Origin: Sphingobacterium spiritivorum
Lineage (GTDB): Bacteria; Bacteroidota; Bacteroidia; Sphingobacteriales; Sphingobacteriaceae
Assembly: GCF_016724845.1 (NCBI RefSeq)
Contig: NZ_CP068082.1
Coordinates: 5,084,001-5,148,000 of the forward strand
Reading direction: 5' to 3'
DNA length: 64,000 nt
Shown: positions 52,687 through 61,736 of the stretch, one piece after another
How the letters are laid out: every line of letters starts with the position of its first letter
How positions within the stretch are numbered: the first letter of the stretch is position 1
Made by a program: the position numbers and the translations under genes
The notes under the pieces: generated by a model
Databases searched by the model: none
What the model was told of the DNA's origin: nothing
Seen by the model: the letters and a program-made list of their open reading frames with translations, nothing else

Positions 52687-52706
52687 ACAGTTAGTATACT
52701 AACTGT
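52687..52706. terminator. Perfect palindrome, probable terminator
   Basis: ACAGTTAGTA is followed directly by TACTAACTGT (20 bp, no spacer), preceded by a run of six A and followed by CTTCCTTC. It lies 8 bp after the stop of the 72-aa gene. The missing T run makes its efficiency doubtful. Confidence 0.55.
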
Positions 52707-52720
52707 CTTCCTTCAGGTTA

Positions 52721-53391
52721 ATGAATGGCTGGTATTATTACGGATACTCCTATTGGTAAGGACTTGTAATAGCCTTTACTCAGATCATTAGTGCAATCCT
52801 CTTATTTTTTAGAAAAACGACCAGAATAGGTATTTATTCTCTCACCCTTATGGTCAATATCCTGTTGGTAGACCTTGCATATGACATCCAGGGAGCAAAA
52901 GGAATGGCAATAGTTCTGACGATCATGGCATTGTTTGTATTACTGTCCGATTATAAGCTTTTAATCAACTATTTTATTTAGAAACCTCCGTTATTCCAAA
53001 ATAGCGACAGACCTGCCTGGATGAACAAGAGTTACAAAATCAAATTTGTGTATATACCTGTCGTATTTATCGGTTTTTTTATTTTGATCAGTACGCTGAA
53101 AAATAAATACATGGGTAAAATGAATTCTATGGAGCCTGGGAAAATGTCCAGACAGGAGAAAGATTATACTTTGAAGCTGCGGATACTTTTCAGATTAATA
53201 AAAAGAATGAAACAGATAGTTTTACAAACGGTGAATATACTTTTACAAAGAATTCTATAACGCTAACACGTACAGCTAAAACTCCGGTAGAAAAAACGGA
53301 AAGCTATATGGAGGGAACCCTTACATTAAAGGGTAACGATCTAATAATCACTTCCAAAAACAACACACTGAAATTCAGGAAAATCAGATAA
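52721..53391 (+). pseudogene. Decayed membrane-protein gene with two in-frame stops and a frameshift
   Basis: Starting at ATG 52721 the frame reads MNGWYYYGYSYW, a TAA (52757-52759), then a clear membrane-type stretch (VIAFTQIISAILLFF, IYSLTLMVNILLVDLAYD, MAIVLTIMALFVLLSDY), a TAG at 52979-52981, then KPPLFQNSDRPAW and a further hydrophobic segment (VYIPVVFIGFFILISTL). Around 53165-53175 the frame shifts and a soluble tail (TFQINKKNETDSFTNGEYTF to TSKNNTLKFRKIR) ends at TAA 53391. The original seems to be a polytopic protein plus a lipocalin-like C-terminal domain. I do not recognise the family. Two stops plus a shift make sequencing error an unlikely explanation. Confidence 0.75.
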
Positions 53392-53417
53392 CATAAATAG
53401 ATTATTTATTAAAAGCA

Positions 53418-53452
53418 GGAACTGCAATCACTATATTAGCGCCTGCAGTTCC
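53418..53452. terminator. Hairpin downstream of the pseudogene
   Basis: GGAACTGCA pairs with TGCAGTTCC over 9 bp with a 17-nt loop, 27 bp after the pseudogene stop. No long T tract follows, so it is a weak or relic terminator. Confidence 0.4.
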
Positions 53453-53564
53453 GTTGTATATAAAGTCTTACACATAGACAGTTTCTGTCAGTCTCATTGC
53501 CGGGAGAAAATCAAAATGGATGCTTTGCTGACATATCTTGCTACCCAAAGTTCAAAAATTGGTA

Positions 53565-54374
53565 TTACAGCTCTGTCGGATAATACACCTTCCCGAATTG
53601 CTGCAGATGATCTACATTCACCTTTTCCTTAAATATCGCATATACTGCTGATCCTGAACCGGACATAGAAGCATATAGCGCTCCCGACTCATAACACGCT
53701 TCCTTAAGGGATTTTATTAACGGGTATCTTTCAAACAGACCGTCTTCAAAATCGTTTCCGATCAAGAATTTCCATTCCTGTATGGGCAGTCGTACCGCTT
53801 CTTTGAGATTCACATCGGATACCTGCGGAGAAACATTAGCATAAGCCTCAGCTGTGGAAATATGGATATCAGGCTTTATCATGACGATATAATATGAACT
53901 CAGATCCAATTTGACCGGTTCAAGGGAGGTACCAATATCATAAGCGTAGACGGGCTTATTTTCGATAAAAAACGGACAGTCTGCCCCTAACCTGGCTGCA
54001 TACGCACACAACTGCTCCGTTGTTAACTTTAGTTGATAGCGATCATTTACAGATTTGAGGAAAAAAGCGGCATCTGCAGATCCACCACCCAATCCGGCTC
54101 CGATAGGAATATGCTTATGCAAATAAATATCCAGCTCCGGAAGTTGAAAATTCTCCTTCAGAAGATCCAGTGCTTTCAGACAAAGATTTGTCCCTCCTTC
54201 CGGAATATGAATTCCTGAAGCATGCAATGCTGTTTTCTCTTTTGCTTCCACAAATTCCAGAACATCATATACGGGCAAAGGATAAAATACGGTTTCGAGA
54301 TTATGATACCTATCAGCACGTTTTTCTACAATGTGCAAACCTATATTAATCTTCGCATTAGGAAATGTAATCAT
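53565..54374 (-). CDS. ispE: 4-diphosphocytidyl-2-C-methyl-D-erythritol kinase
   Basis: 269 aa. It phosphorylates CDP-methylerythritol in the MEP isoprenoid pathway using ATP. The GHMP signatures are PNAKINIGLHI at the start (catalytic Lys), PIGAGLGGGSADAAFFLK (about residues 90-107, ATP loop) and the C-terminal SMSGSGSAVYAIF. Length is normal. It stands alone between the pseudogene region and the divergent DUF2975 gene; no other MEP gene is in the window. Confidence 0.95.
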   Translation of the reverse strand: MITFPNAKINIGLHIVEKRADRYHNLETVFYPLPVYDVLEFVEAKEKTALHASGIHIPEGGTNLCLKALDLLKENFQLPELDIYLHKHIPIGAGLGGGSADAAFFLKSVNDRYQLKLTTEQLCAYAARLGADCPFFIENKPVYAYDIGTSLEPVKLDLSSYYIVMIKPDIHISTAEAYANVSPQVSDVNLKEAVRLPIQEWKFLIGNDFEDGLFERYPLIKSLKEACYESGALYASMSGSGSAVYAIFKEKVNVDHLQQFGKVYYPTEL

Positions 54375-54530
54375 AGAACGAAATTAGGAAATATTTTAAA
54401 TGTTTTTAAGGCGGTTACTATATTAAAAAGACAAACTAAAAAAATAAGATTTTACTGAATTAAAATCAAAATTTATTGTTTATCAATAATTATTTATTAT
54501 ATTTACCATATTATTATAAACTTAAAGGTT

Positions 54531-55067
54531 ATGTCAAAAACAAATAACTTCGTATTTAAAGCCTTGTATATCATCACATGGATAATTTTTATCGGCTTGT
54601 TCATTGAAATGATTGGCTTATTTGTAAATTTTCTTTTCAGCATTTTCAAACCCGAATTTGTCCCCAAACTTTATCAAAAGCTGGACTTAACGATGATGTA
54701 TAAAGAGAATAAATTCGGTTTCTATGGAATCTACGGCTTTATTTTAACTATTTGTTACTTAAAGACAAGTCTGTTTTATATACTCCTGGAACTCATGCAT
54801 AAGATTGATTTAACAAAACCATTCAACAGTTTAGTTTCCCGCCAGATTCTATTGATTAGTTATTATACGCTTTCCACGGGACTAGTGATCTACATTGGCG
54901 GACAAATCACCAAAAGATTAGTGCATCATGATAGTATTGCCGGCAACTTAAATCAATTCTGGACGGATGGCGAAGCCTTTATTCTGATGGGAGCTGTAGT
55001 CTATATTATCGGGACGATTTTTAAAAAAGGAGTTGATTTACAAACCGAAAACGATCTTACGATATAA
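54531..55067 (+). CDS. DUF2975 membrane protein
   Basis: 178 aa with four membrane segments (ALYIITWIIFIGLFIEMIGLF, FGFYGIYGFILTICYL, ILLISYYTLSTGLVIYIGG, AFILMGAVVYIIGTIFKKG), the usual DUF2975 pattern. Two bases after its stop begins an XRE-type regulator; the pair is commonly encoded together, and DUF2975 is presumed to be the controlled or controlling membrane partner. No transport motif is visible. Function unknown. Confidence 0.88.
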   Translation: MSKTNNFVFKALYIITWIIFIGLFIEMIGLFVNFLFSIFKPEFVPKLYQKLDLTMMYKENKFGFYGIYGFILTICYLKTSLFYILLELMHKIDLTKPFNSLVSRQILLISYYTLSTGLVIYIGGQITKRLVHHDSIAGNLNQFWTDGEAFILMGAVVYIIGTIFKKGVDLQTENDLTI

Positions 55068-55069
55068 CT

Positions 55070-55282
55070 ATGCCGATCATTGTAAACTTAGATGTTATGA
55101 TGGCCAAGCGGAAAATGTCGCTAAACGAGCTTTCAGATAAAGTAGAATTAACGCTTTCTAACCTTTCCATTCTCAAAACAGGAAAAGCCAAAGCCATACG
55201 TTTCAGCACATTAGAGGCTATCTGCAAAGCACTCAATTGTCAGCCAGCAGACATTCTTGAATACGTAGAAGATGCGGAGTGA
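55070..55282 (+). CDS. Cro/CI (XRE) family DNA-binding protein, YozG-like
   Basis: 70 aa, a stand-alone HTH: IVNLDVMMAKRKMSLNELSDKVELTLSNLSILKTGKAKAIRFSTLEAICKALNCQPADILEY (given for orientation in parts: MAKRKMSLNELSD, LTLSNLSILKTGKA, TLEAICKALNCQPADIL). It follows the DUF2975 gene with a 2-bp gap, in one operon, and is likely to regulate that operon. It has no effector domain. Confidence 0.93.
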   Translation: MPIIVNLDVMMAKRKMSLNELSDKVELTLSNLSILKTGKAKAIRFSTLEAICKALNCQPADILEYVEDAE

Positions 55283-55397
55283 TCAAAAATTATTAACGGG
55301 GTGATCGGCTTATAAAAGGAATATGTAGAGGTCAGACTTTCGGACATATCTGATTTTTATGCCCCCTATTTACGCACAGCCAGCCTTGTAAACAAAA

Positions 55398-55425
55398 GAG
55401 TCCGCTAGTACTTACTAACGGACTC
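55398..55425. terminator. Intrinsic terminator of the susC-susD operon
   Basis: GAGTCCGCTAGTA and TACTAACGGACTC pair over 13 bp with one C-A mismatch and a 2-nt loop. On the minus strand TTTTGTTT follows. It is 25 bp after the susD stop. Confidence 0.8.
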
Positions 55426-55449
55426 CAGTATTGTGTACGGTTTGTTGTA

Positions 55450-57066
55450 TTAATTATAGCCTTGATTCTGAGGAAATACAGCATCAGAATTCGCATCAAT
55501 TACTTCCTGAGGAATTGGCCATAGCTCATTTCCTTCTTTAATTGCTGCTTTAGATTGTGTATTCAGTTCTTTCACTCTTCTCAAAAAGACTTCTCTTCCA
55601 AATCTGGAAAGTGTAATTCTTCTCATTTCTTCACCTAACAGTTCTCTTGCTCTTTCATCCAGAAGGTAGTCTATGTTGACCTGTGCAGCTGAGGCAGGGG
55701 TAGCTTTTGCTCTTGCTCTGACCACATTGATGGCATCAGCAGCTAATCCCGGATTACTCTTCTGCAGATACGCTTCTGCCAGTAACAGGTATGTTTCTGC
55801 AAGACGCACTTTTACACGGTCTTTCATATTACCTTCAAATGCCGGATTATCTGCAGTCTTTCCATAGAAGAACTTGGTTGTTGTGGCAAAGACGTTACCT
55901 GATTCTTTGATTTGTTGTGTAATATTGAGTTTAGTACCAAACAACGGGCTTTTCGGATCGTTGTGATACCAGTCTCTTTTAATATTATACTTGGAATTAC
56001 GAACGTCCTGCGCTTCATAACCATTCAGCCACCAGTCAAACGGACGGATATGTCCCAGACCACGACCGCCTAATGAATCAGCTAATACAAAACCTGTCTG
56101 TTGCGAGTAAAACGGCACCCAGGCACGTTTGCTCCAGTCTGTATACAGATCTCCACCTCCCTGGCTATTGTATTCTAACTGCATAGCCCAGATGGTTTCC
56201 TGATTTCCTGATTTACGATTTTGATTTTTTTCGATAAACATATCATGAAAATAATCTCCGGCATTATCTTTTTCTGCTCCGAATCGTTGATCATTCAGTT
56301 TAAAGTAACCTGAGTTGATAACCGCATTGGCCGCAATAATAGCGGAATCCGGTTTATTTGCCCATAAATATGCTTCAGCAAGGTAATGAAGGGCTGCCCA
56401 TTTCGTCAGTTTACCGTCTGCAACGGTATTCGGATTGTCCGGAAGATTTTCGGATGCATAGCGCAGATCCGTAATCATATGCTGCAGTACCTCCGCTTTC
56501 GGAGTTCTTGTAAAATCTGTTCTCGGTGTTTCTGATACTTTATCTACCCATGGCACATCTCCGTACAGACTTACCAGATAACGGTATCCGTAAGCTCTGA
56601 AGAAATCTGCAGTAGCACGCACTCTCTTCGGATCATTGACCGGATCTGTCCATTTGATATCCGGGTTGTCCAGTGCAGACAGGATCAGATTAGAATTTCC
56701 GATCAGTCCGTAACTGAATCTCCAGTAATTACGTACATAACTGGAAGCCGGATTGAGCGTATAGTTAGAAAACGGAGCCAGGGTAGCATCTGTACCTGTT
56801 GTCTTAATAGCGACAATATCTGTACCTACCTGCAGAGATTCCTGAGGCGTAGCACCCTGTGTAAAGAAATCATTAGTCCAGGTCTGAAACTCCAGTCTGG
56901 CAAAAGCGTATAAACCTGTCAGACCGGTTTCAAAACCATTCGTGGTGGTATATGTATTGTCAGGAGCCTGAAACCCGCTCGTATCTTCATCCAAAAAATC
57001 TTTACTACAACCTGAAAGTGTTGCTGTAGCTAATAGTAAATATGTTATATTCTTAATTGCTTTCAT
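55450..57066 (-). CDS. RagB/SusD family nutrient-binding outer-membrane lipoprotein
   Basis: 538 aa with a lipoprotein signal (YLLLATATLSGCSKDFLDED; lipidated Cys in LSGC, residue 20). The chain has the SusD pattern: the start FLDEDTSGFQAPD, TPR-like helices with ADFFRAYGYRYLVSLYGDVPWVD, the loop of Trp/Tyr residues near 270-300 and the C-terminal RVRLAETYLLLAEAYLQKS with RARELLGEEMRRITLSRFGRE. It caps the SusC barrel and binds the glycan at the surface. It is 11 bp downstream of the SusC gene. No glycosidase or sigma/anti-sigma gene is nearby, so the ligand is unknown. Confidence 0.96.
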   Translation of the reverse strand: MKAIKNITYLLLATATLSGCSKDFLDEDTSGFQAPDNTYTTTNGFETGLTGLYAFARLEFQTWTNDFFTQGATPQESLQVGTDIVAIKTTGTDATLAPFSNYTLNPASSYVRNYWRFSYGLIGNSNLILSALDNPDIKWTDPVNDPKRVRATADFFRAYGYRYLVSLYGDVPWVDKVSETPRTDFTRTPKAEVLQHMITDLRYASENLPDNPNTVADGKLTKWAALHYLAEAYLWANKPDSAIIAANAVINSGYFKLNDQRFGAEKDNAGDYFHDMFIEKNQNRKSGNQETIWAMQLEYNSQGGGDLYTDWSKRAWVPFYSQQTGFVLADSLGGRGLGHIRPFDWWLNGYEAQDVRNSKYNIKRDWYHNDPKSPLFGTKLNITQQIKESGNVFATTTKFFYGKTADNPAFEGNMKDRVKVRLAETYLLLAEAYLQKSNPGLAADAINVVRARAKATPASAAQVNIDYLLDERARELLGEEMRRITLSRFGREVFLRRVKELNTQSKAAIKEGNELWPIPQEVIDANSDAVFPQNQGYN

Positions 57067-57077
57067 GATCTAAACCG

Positions 57078-60000
57078 TTAAAATTGTACATTGACACCCA
57101 GTGAGAAAGTTCTCGCAGATGGATATGGAGACAGGATATTGGTATTTGTCGGATTTCCTGTAACGGTGCTCACATTTAATGCTTCCGGATTGAATCCTTT
57201 TACATTGGTGAAGGTATACAGATTGCGTCCATTGATAAATGCTCTTATCGATCCGATATTAAGTCTCTCCAAACGCTCACCGCTAAAAGTATATCCTAAG
57301 GATACATCACGGATTCTCCAGTATGAAGCATTCAGATAGTAGCTGTGGTTATTCACCGGTGTGTATCCCGGAGAAGGAATGTCATTACTCGGACGTTCAG
57401 GAGTCCAGTACGCCATATCTGCCAGGTAGTTAGCTCCGTTATTAGGCAGGAAACGTTCGATATTTTTGAAGTTGTCTTCTTTCGTTACATCAAATGCACC
57501 GTTCATAAATACGGAAAGAGAGAATTTTTTATACGTAAATTCATTTCCAAAGCCTAGCGTGTATACCGGTACTTTATTACCCATTACCGTACGGTCAGCA
57601 GCTGTGATCTTACCGTCTCCGTTGATATCCGCCAGTTTCGCATCTCCCGGTTTTGCAGCCGGCTGATGAGAATTCGCAATATCATCTTCTTTCTGCCATA
57701 CCCCTATCACTTTATAATCGTAGAATACACGAATAGGCTGACCGATCAGCCACGCATTCGTCAGATCATCTTTACCATCGCCGCGTAACTCTACAATCTT
57801 ATTTTTGTTATAGGCGAAATTAATACTGGATGACCATGTAAAATCATCTTTTACAATGTTTTTAGTATTCAGACCTACCTCTATACCTACATTTTCAGTC
57901 TGTCCGATATTACTCATAATGGTATTGTATCCATTCATGACGGGCACCTGACGACTCATCAGCAAATCTGAAGTCTTAGCCTTGTAGAAGTCTACATTAC
58001 CACTGATACGATCATTCCAGACACCAAAATCCACACCTACGTTTAAAGAGTTGGTCGTCTCCCATTTCAGGTTTGTACTTCCTCTTCCGTTGTAATTCAT
58101 AATAAGTCCATTTGATACAGTAGCTCCATCACCAAACAGATAATCTATTTTGGATAAGCGATTGTATGTTTGGTAAGGACTTACAGCCTGATTACCGTTT
58201 TTACCGTATGAAGCTCTCAGTTTTAATGTATTGATCAGCTCTGAGGTAAAGAAATCTTCTTTAGAGATTACCCAGGCACCTGCTACAGACGGGAAAAATG
58301 CATATTTATCATTTTTAGAAAATGCAGAATAACCATCCGAACGGCCTGTCAATGTCAATAGATAACGCTCTTTATAGCCGTAATTGATCCTTCCCATATA
58401 CGAGATAAGTGCTGTATTGGTCAGACCGGAAGTTATCTTCTGGTTTTTGGCAGCTGATCCCAGATTGTTATAACCTACATCTGCTACAAAATCTTCCCCA
58501 TACAGACGGGACCATTTTTCCTGAGACTCTGATGCAGAATATAATCCTACGATATTCAGTTTATGATCTCCGAAAGACCGGTCATACGTCAGGAGATTTT
58601 CCCAGGTCCAGTCATATTTATTGTTGTTATATATTTCACCTTTACCTCTTACTCCCATACCGTTCAGTGTATTAGAGCCATAATAGTAGGATTGTTCCAG
58701 ATTTTGATAATTGGTTCCGAAAGTAGTTTTGAAACTCAGACCTTTGACCGGCAGTTTGATATCCAGAAAGGTATTGGCATATACAGTTCTTTTGATATCA
58801 TCATTAATACCGTTTTCGTCTGCAAAAGGATGCGGATACAACGTTTGCGCATACATCGGATAAGTCACGATATTGCCATTCTCATCTATGTTGATTCCGT
58901 AAGGACTCATTTTTACGGCATTATCGATAGAAGGTTGTACACCGTTACGTTTACCCTGTGAAGCCTGCACTGCAAGTCCCAGTTTCAACCATGATGTCAG
59001 GTGCTGATTCAGGTTAAGGTTAAGATTAAAACGCTCATACGGCGTGTTCTTTACCAATCCGTCCTGATTCAGATAAGCAACTGACGCATAATAATCTGAC
59101 TTATCACTACCTCCGGAGAAACTCAACTGATGTTCGTGAACCGCAGCATTATCATTAAAGATCACATTCTGCCAATCCACTTCTTCCCCTTTTCTGTATT
59201 GCTGTAATACATTGGCAAACAGATAGTTTTCAGGATTCAGCTGATCCCCTGTTTTACCTTTAGAGATCTGATAATCACGCATAAACTGAATGTATTCAGC
59301 TCCGTTCATCAGATCAAGTCTGCGCTCTACATTTTGTACACCGAAATATCCGTTGTAGCTCATGCGCGGTTTACCGGCCATACCTTTTTTAGACGTAATC
59401 AGGATAACCCCGTTTGCGGCACGGGATCCGTAGATGGCAGTAGAAGAAGCGTCTTTCAATACCGATATATTTTCGATAGTATTGGAAGCGATATCTCCCA
59501 GTGAACCACTGAAAGGAATTCCGTCCAATATAATCAACGGATCATTTGATGCTGAAATCGAATTTTCACCACGGATAGAAAGCGATGCTGTCGTACCGGG
59601 GCGTGCATTACCGGTATTGATATTCAATCCGGATACTTTACCCTGCAGTTTGTCCACGATATTAGGTGAATTGATATTTTCCAATGATTTGGAAGATACC
59701 GTGGCAATACTACCTGTAAGATCTGATTTTTTCTGTGCACCGTATCCCACGATTACGACTTCTTCCAATGCTTCATTAGCCGATTTCATAACTACAGAAG
59801 CTACTGCCGAAGCAGGTAGTTCTATGGTCTCGTATCCGATAAAGGTAAAGACCAGTATCGCACTACCGGATGTAACCTTTAACTCAAATTTACCCTCATT
59901 ATTTGTCGAGGCAGAATTTTGCGTCCCCTTCTCTGTCACCGTCACACCTGATAAGGGATTACCACCTTCATCTTTTACTGTTCCGGAAAGAGTAGATTGG

Positions 60001-60146
60001 GATGCTACGGAATAAAAATTAGTTTCAGTCTTTACCTTCGATGCAAAGGACTGATTCGGGAGGGCGAAAATGAGTGTCGGGCTCAACATTAACAGCTTCC
60101 AGTAAAGCCTGTGCTGGTACCGCTCTGATAGCAACCTACTTTTCAT
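57078..60146 (-). CDS. SusC/RagA family TonB-linked outer-membrane protein
   Basis: 1022 aa with a signal peptide (cleavage near QSFASK, residue 37). Residues about 50-130 are a CarboxypepD_reg domain (LSGTVKDEGGNPLSGVTV), then EEVVIVGYGAQKKSDLTGSI as the TonB-box-like start of the plug, SIRGENSISASNDPLIILDGIPFSG (divided) and ENISVLKDASSTAIYGSRAANGVILITSKKG as the family hallmark, then the barrel to the C-terminal aromatic LGVNVQF. It imports glycans or peptides with its SusD partner encoded 11 bp downstream. There is no N-terminal anti-sigma-interacting (STN) domain visible. Confidence 0.96.
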   Translation of the reverse strand: MKSRLLSERYQHRLYWKLLMLSPTLIFALPNQSFASKVKTETNFYSVASQSTLSGTVKDEGGNPLSGVTVTEKGTQNSASTNNEGKFELKVTSGSAILVFTFIGYETIELPASAVASVVMKSANEALEEVVIVGYGAQKKSDLTGSIATVSSKSLENINSPNIVDKLQGKVSGLNINTGNARPGTTASLSIRGENSISASNDPLIILDGIPFSGSLGDIASNTIENISVLKDASSTAIYGSRAANGVILITSKKGMAGKPRMSYNGYFGVQNVERRLDLMNGAEYIQFMRDYQISKGKTGDQLNPENYLFANVLQQYRKGEEVDWQNVIFNDNAAVHEHQLSFSGGSDKSDYYASVAYLNQDGLVKNTPYERFNLNLNLNQHLTSWLKLGLAVQASQGKRNGVQPSIDNAVKMSPYGINIDENGNIVTYPMYAQTLYPHPFADENGINDDIKRTVYANTFLDIKLPVKGLSFKTTFGTNYQNLEQSYYYGSNTLNGMGVRGKGEIYNNNKYDWTWENLLTYDRSFGDHKLNIVGLYSASESQEKWSRLYGEDFVADVGYNNLGSAAKNQKITSGLTNTALISYMGRINYGYKERYLLTLTGRSDGYSAFSKNDKYAFFPSVAGAWVISKEDFFTSELINTLKLRASYGKNGNQAVSPYQTYNRLSKIDYLFGDGATVSNGLIMNYNGRGSTNLKWETTNSLNVGVDFGVWNDRISGNVDFYKAKTSDLLMSRQVPVMNGYNTIMSNIGQTENVGIEVGLNTKNIVKDDFTWSSSINFAYNKNKIVELRGDGKDDLTNAWLIGQPIRVFYDYKVIGVWQKEDDIANSHQPAAKPGDAKLADINGDGKITAADRTVMGNKVPVYTLGFGNEFTYKKFSLSVFMNGAFDVTKEDNFKNIERFLPNNGANYLADMAYWTPERPSNDIPSPGYTPVNNHSYYLNASYWRIRDVSLGYTFSGERLERLNIGSIRAFINGRNLYTFTNVKGFNPEALNVSTVTGNPTNTNILSPYPSARTFSLGVNVQF

Positions 60147-60451
60147 AAAAATTTGATAATTTGTTTATAATATATTCACAGTTTATTCAACGTAAATGTA
60201 GGCATAGCAACAGAGCTAACCAATGCACAACCGATTGCGCAGTTCACGAAAACGATTTAGTGCATAGCAATAGCACAATACGTACAACATCCTCGCTATC
60301 GGCAAAAGGAAATAAAGCAGGTGCTGAAAGTCAGGTTAAGACATCAAAAAAGATTTAATAAAATTTCCGACAAGAACTGCATACTGGGGAAATTCATTTT
60401 TGTCACAGCCAAACCAAAGCATTAATGTTATATTTATACCAAATGAGTATT
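60147..60451. other. Divergent intergenic region, susC / lipoprotein gene
   Basis: About 305 bp. GCATAGCAA occurs twice, at 60202-60210 and 60262-60270, 60 bp apart; the second lies in the imperfect hairpin GTGCATAGCAATAGCAC. No open frame or T-tract terminator is seen. Confidence 0.45.
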
Positions 60452-61165
60452 ATGAACATACTTCCTTCTATTCTTGTCTTGTCGGCACTCCGCATACTCT
60501 GTTCCTGCAGTCCCTCTTCAACCAGCAAAACGGAAACAACTCAGCAGCACAGCATGATAAGAGACAGCGCAGGCAGTCCTATATTAAAGCCTGCTCAAGA
60601 GCTCATCCCGGATACAGCAACCAGGATCCGGTTCAGCGAATTATCTCTTACGATCAACCGGCTGGTCTCCTACGAAGAAGATGCTACAACAGCCATCCGA
60701 AAAACGGATTCTCTGCAAATCGGAGCTGAAATGGGTGAAACGATAGAGGGGCAGCTTATCAGCATATCGGATAATCTACTCAAAGGACTCAAAATTGAAC
60801 AGCGCTATGAAACGAGTATCACGATTATGAATGAGGGGCCGCACTGTGACCTGACGGAATGGAAACATTTCTATTCCGAATGGAAGCCTTTAAAGCAAAA
60901 TAAAGAAGGGCAGTTTATATGTGACAGCTATACGGAAGCAGATTACACAAAGTTTCCGGATGTAGCGATAGAAGATCTGAAACGGGCTGCAAAAGATTAC
61001 TGCGGTAAGGATTGGTATGCATTGATTGAAAATATAAAATCTCCGAATGAGTATCCGAGTGCGGCAGGGATCAGCCAATATCAGTTACGTATAAGCGGAC
61101 AACGCAAAGATAATGGTAAAACGGTCACCAAACTCATTTATATAAGTGTCCCGATGGGATGTTAA
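60452..61165 (+). CDS. Hypothetical lipoprotein
   Basis: 237 aa from the ATG at 60452, chosen because it gives a proper signal (MNILPSILVLSALRILCSC, lipidated Cys19 by the pattern L-C-S-C); in-frame ATGs at 60425 and 60443 add only hydrophobic or polar residues. A Ser/Thr/Gln-rich linker follows, then a mixed domain with four cysteines. The C-terminus KLIYISVPMGC ends with a cysteine. I do not recognise the family. It is followed by a RibD-like gene 14 bp downstream, likely in one operon. Confidence 0.7.
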   Translation: MNILPSILVLSALRILCSCSPSSTSKTETTQQHSMIRDSAGSPILKPAQELIPDTATRIRFSELSLTINRLVSYEEDATTAIRKTDSLQIGAEMGETIEGQLISISDNLLKGLKIEQRYETSITIMNEGPHCDLTEWKHFYSEWKPLKQNKEGQFICDSYTEADYTKFPDVAIEDLKRAAKDYCGKDWYALIENIKSPNEYPSAAGISQYQLRISGQRKDNGKTVTKLIYISVPMGC

Positions 61166-61179
61166 GTGTACGAATCAAT

Positions 61180-61722
61180 ATGAAGAAAATAATTTTAGAT
61201 CTGGCAGTTACATTGGACGGATTTATTGAAGGTCCCAACGGAGAAGTCGATTGGTGCATAATGGATGAAGACATGGACTTTGCAGGATTTATGTCTGGTA
61301 TAGATACCATATTCTATGGTCGTGTCAGTTATGATGCATGGGGCAATTATCAGCCGGCAATAAGTGCAGGTCCTGTAGAAAAGCAGTTATGGAATGATAT
61401 CCATAGCAAACAAAAGTTTGTGTTCAGCAGCCAGAGCAGAGCGGATGATCATGCTACTTTTATTCCTTCCGATATTGCACAAAGGGTATCTGATATCAAA
61501 GCGCAGGGCGGAAAAGATATCTGGCTATACGGTGGGGCTAGCCTGATACGGTCGTTTATACAACTGGGACTGATCGATATCTATAGGATTTCTGTACATC
61601 CGGTGGCACTGGGAAGCGGCAAGCCTTTGTTTGAAAATTTAAAAGACCGCGTACAACTGAATCTTATCCGGACGAATACATTCAAATCCGGTGTTGTTCA
61701 ACTGATTTATGAACAGAAATAA
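61180..61722 (+). CDS. Dihydrofolate reductase-like protein (RibD C-terminal domain family)
   Basis: 180 aa from the ATG at 61180 (MKKIILDLAVTLDGFIEGPNGE), the normal start; an in-frame GTG/TTG-type extension overlaps the upstream gene. The pattern DLAVTLDGFIEGP, FYGRVSYDAWGNY, GKDIWLYGGASLIRSFIQLGLIDIYRISVHPV (divided) is the YwjB/YyaP group of the RibD_C superfamily. These bind NADPH but have no confirmed substrate. It is in an operon with the lipoprotein upstream and the broken DinB gene 14 bp downstream. Confidence 0.93.
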   Translation: MKKIILDLAVTLDGFIEGPNGEVDWCIMDEDMDFAGFMSGIDTIFYGRVSYDAWGNYQPAISAGPVEKQLWNDIHSKQKFVFSSQSRADDHATFIPSDIAQRVSDIKAQGGKDIWLYGGASLIRSFIQLGLIDIYRISVHPVALGSGKPLFENLKDRVQLNLIRTNTFKSGVVQLIYEQK

Positions 61723-61736
61723 GATATTAATGACAT

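Noticed and set aside
53418..53452. A riboswitch-like structure.
   Set aside because: Only one simple hairpin is visible, with no conserved aptamer-like parts and no gene directly downstream on that strand.
59434..60015. A 193-codon plus-strand frame within susC.
   Set aside because: It is the complementary shadow of the SusC plug region; no start signal or family pattern.
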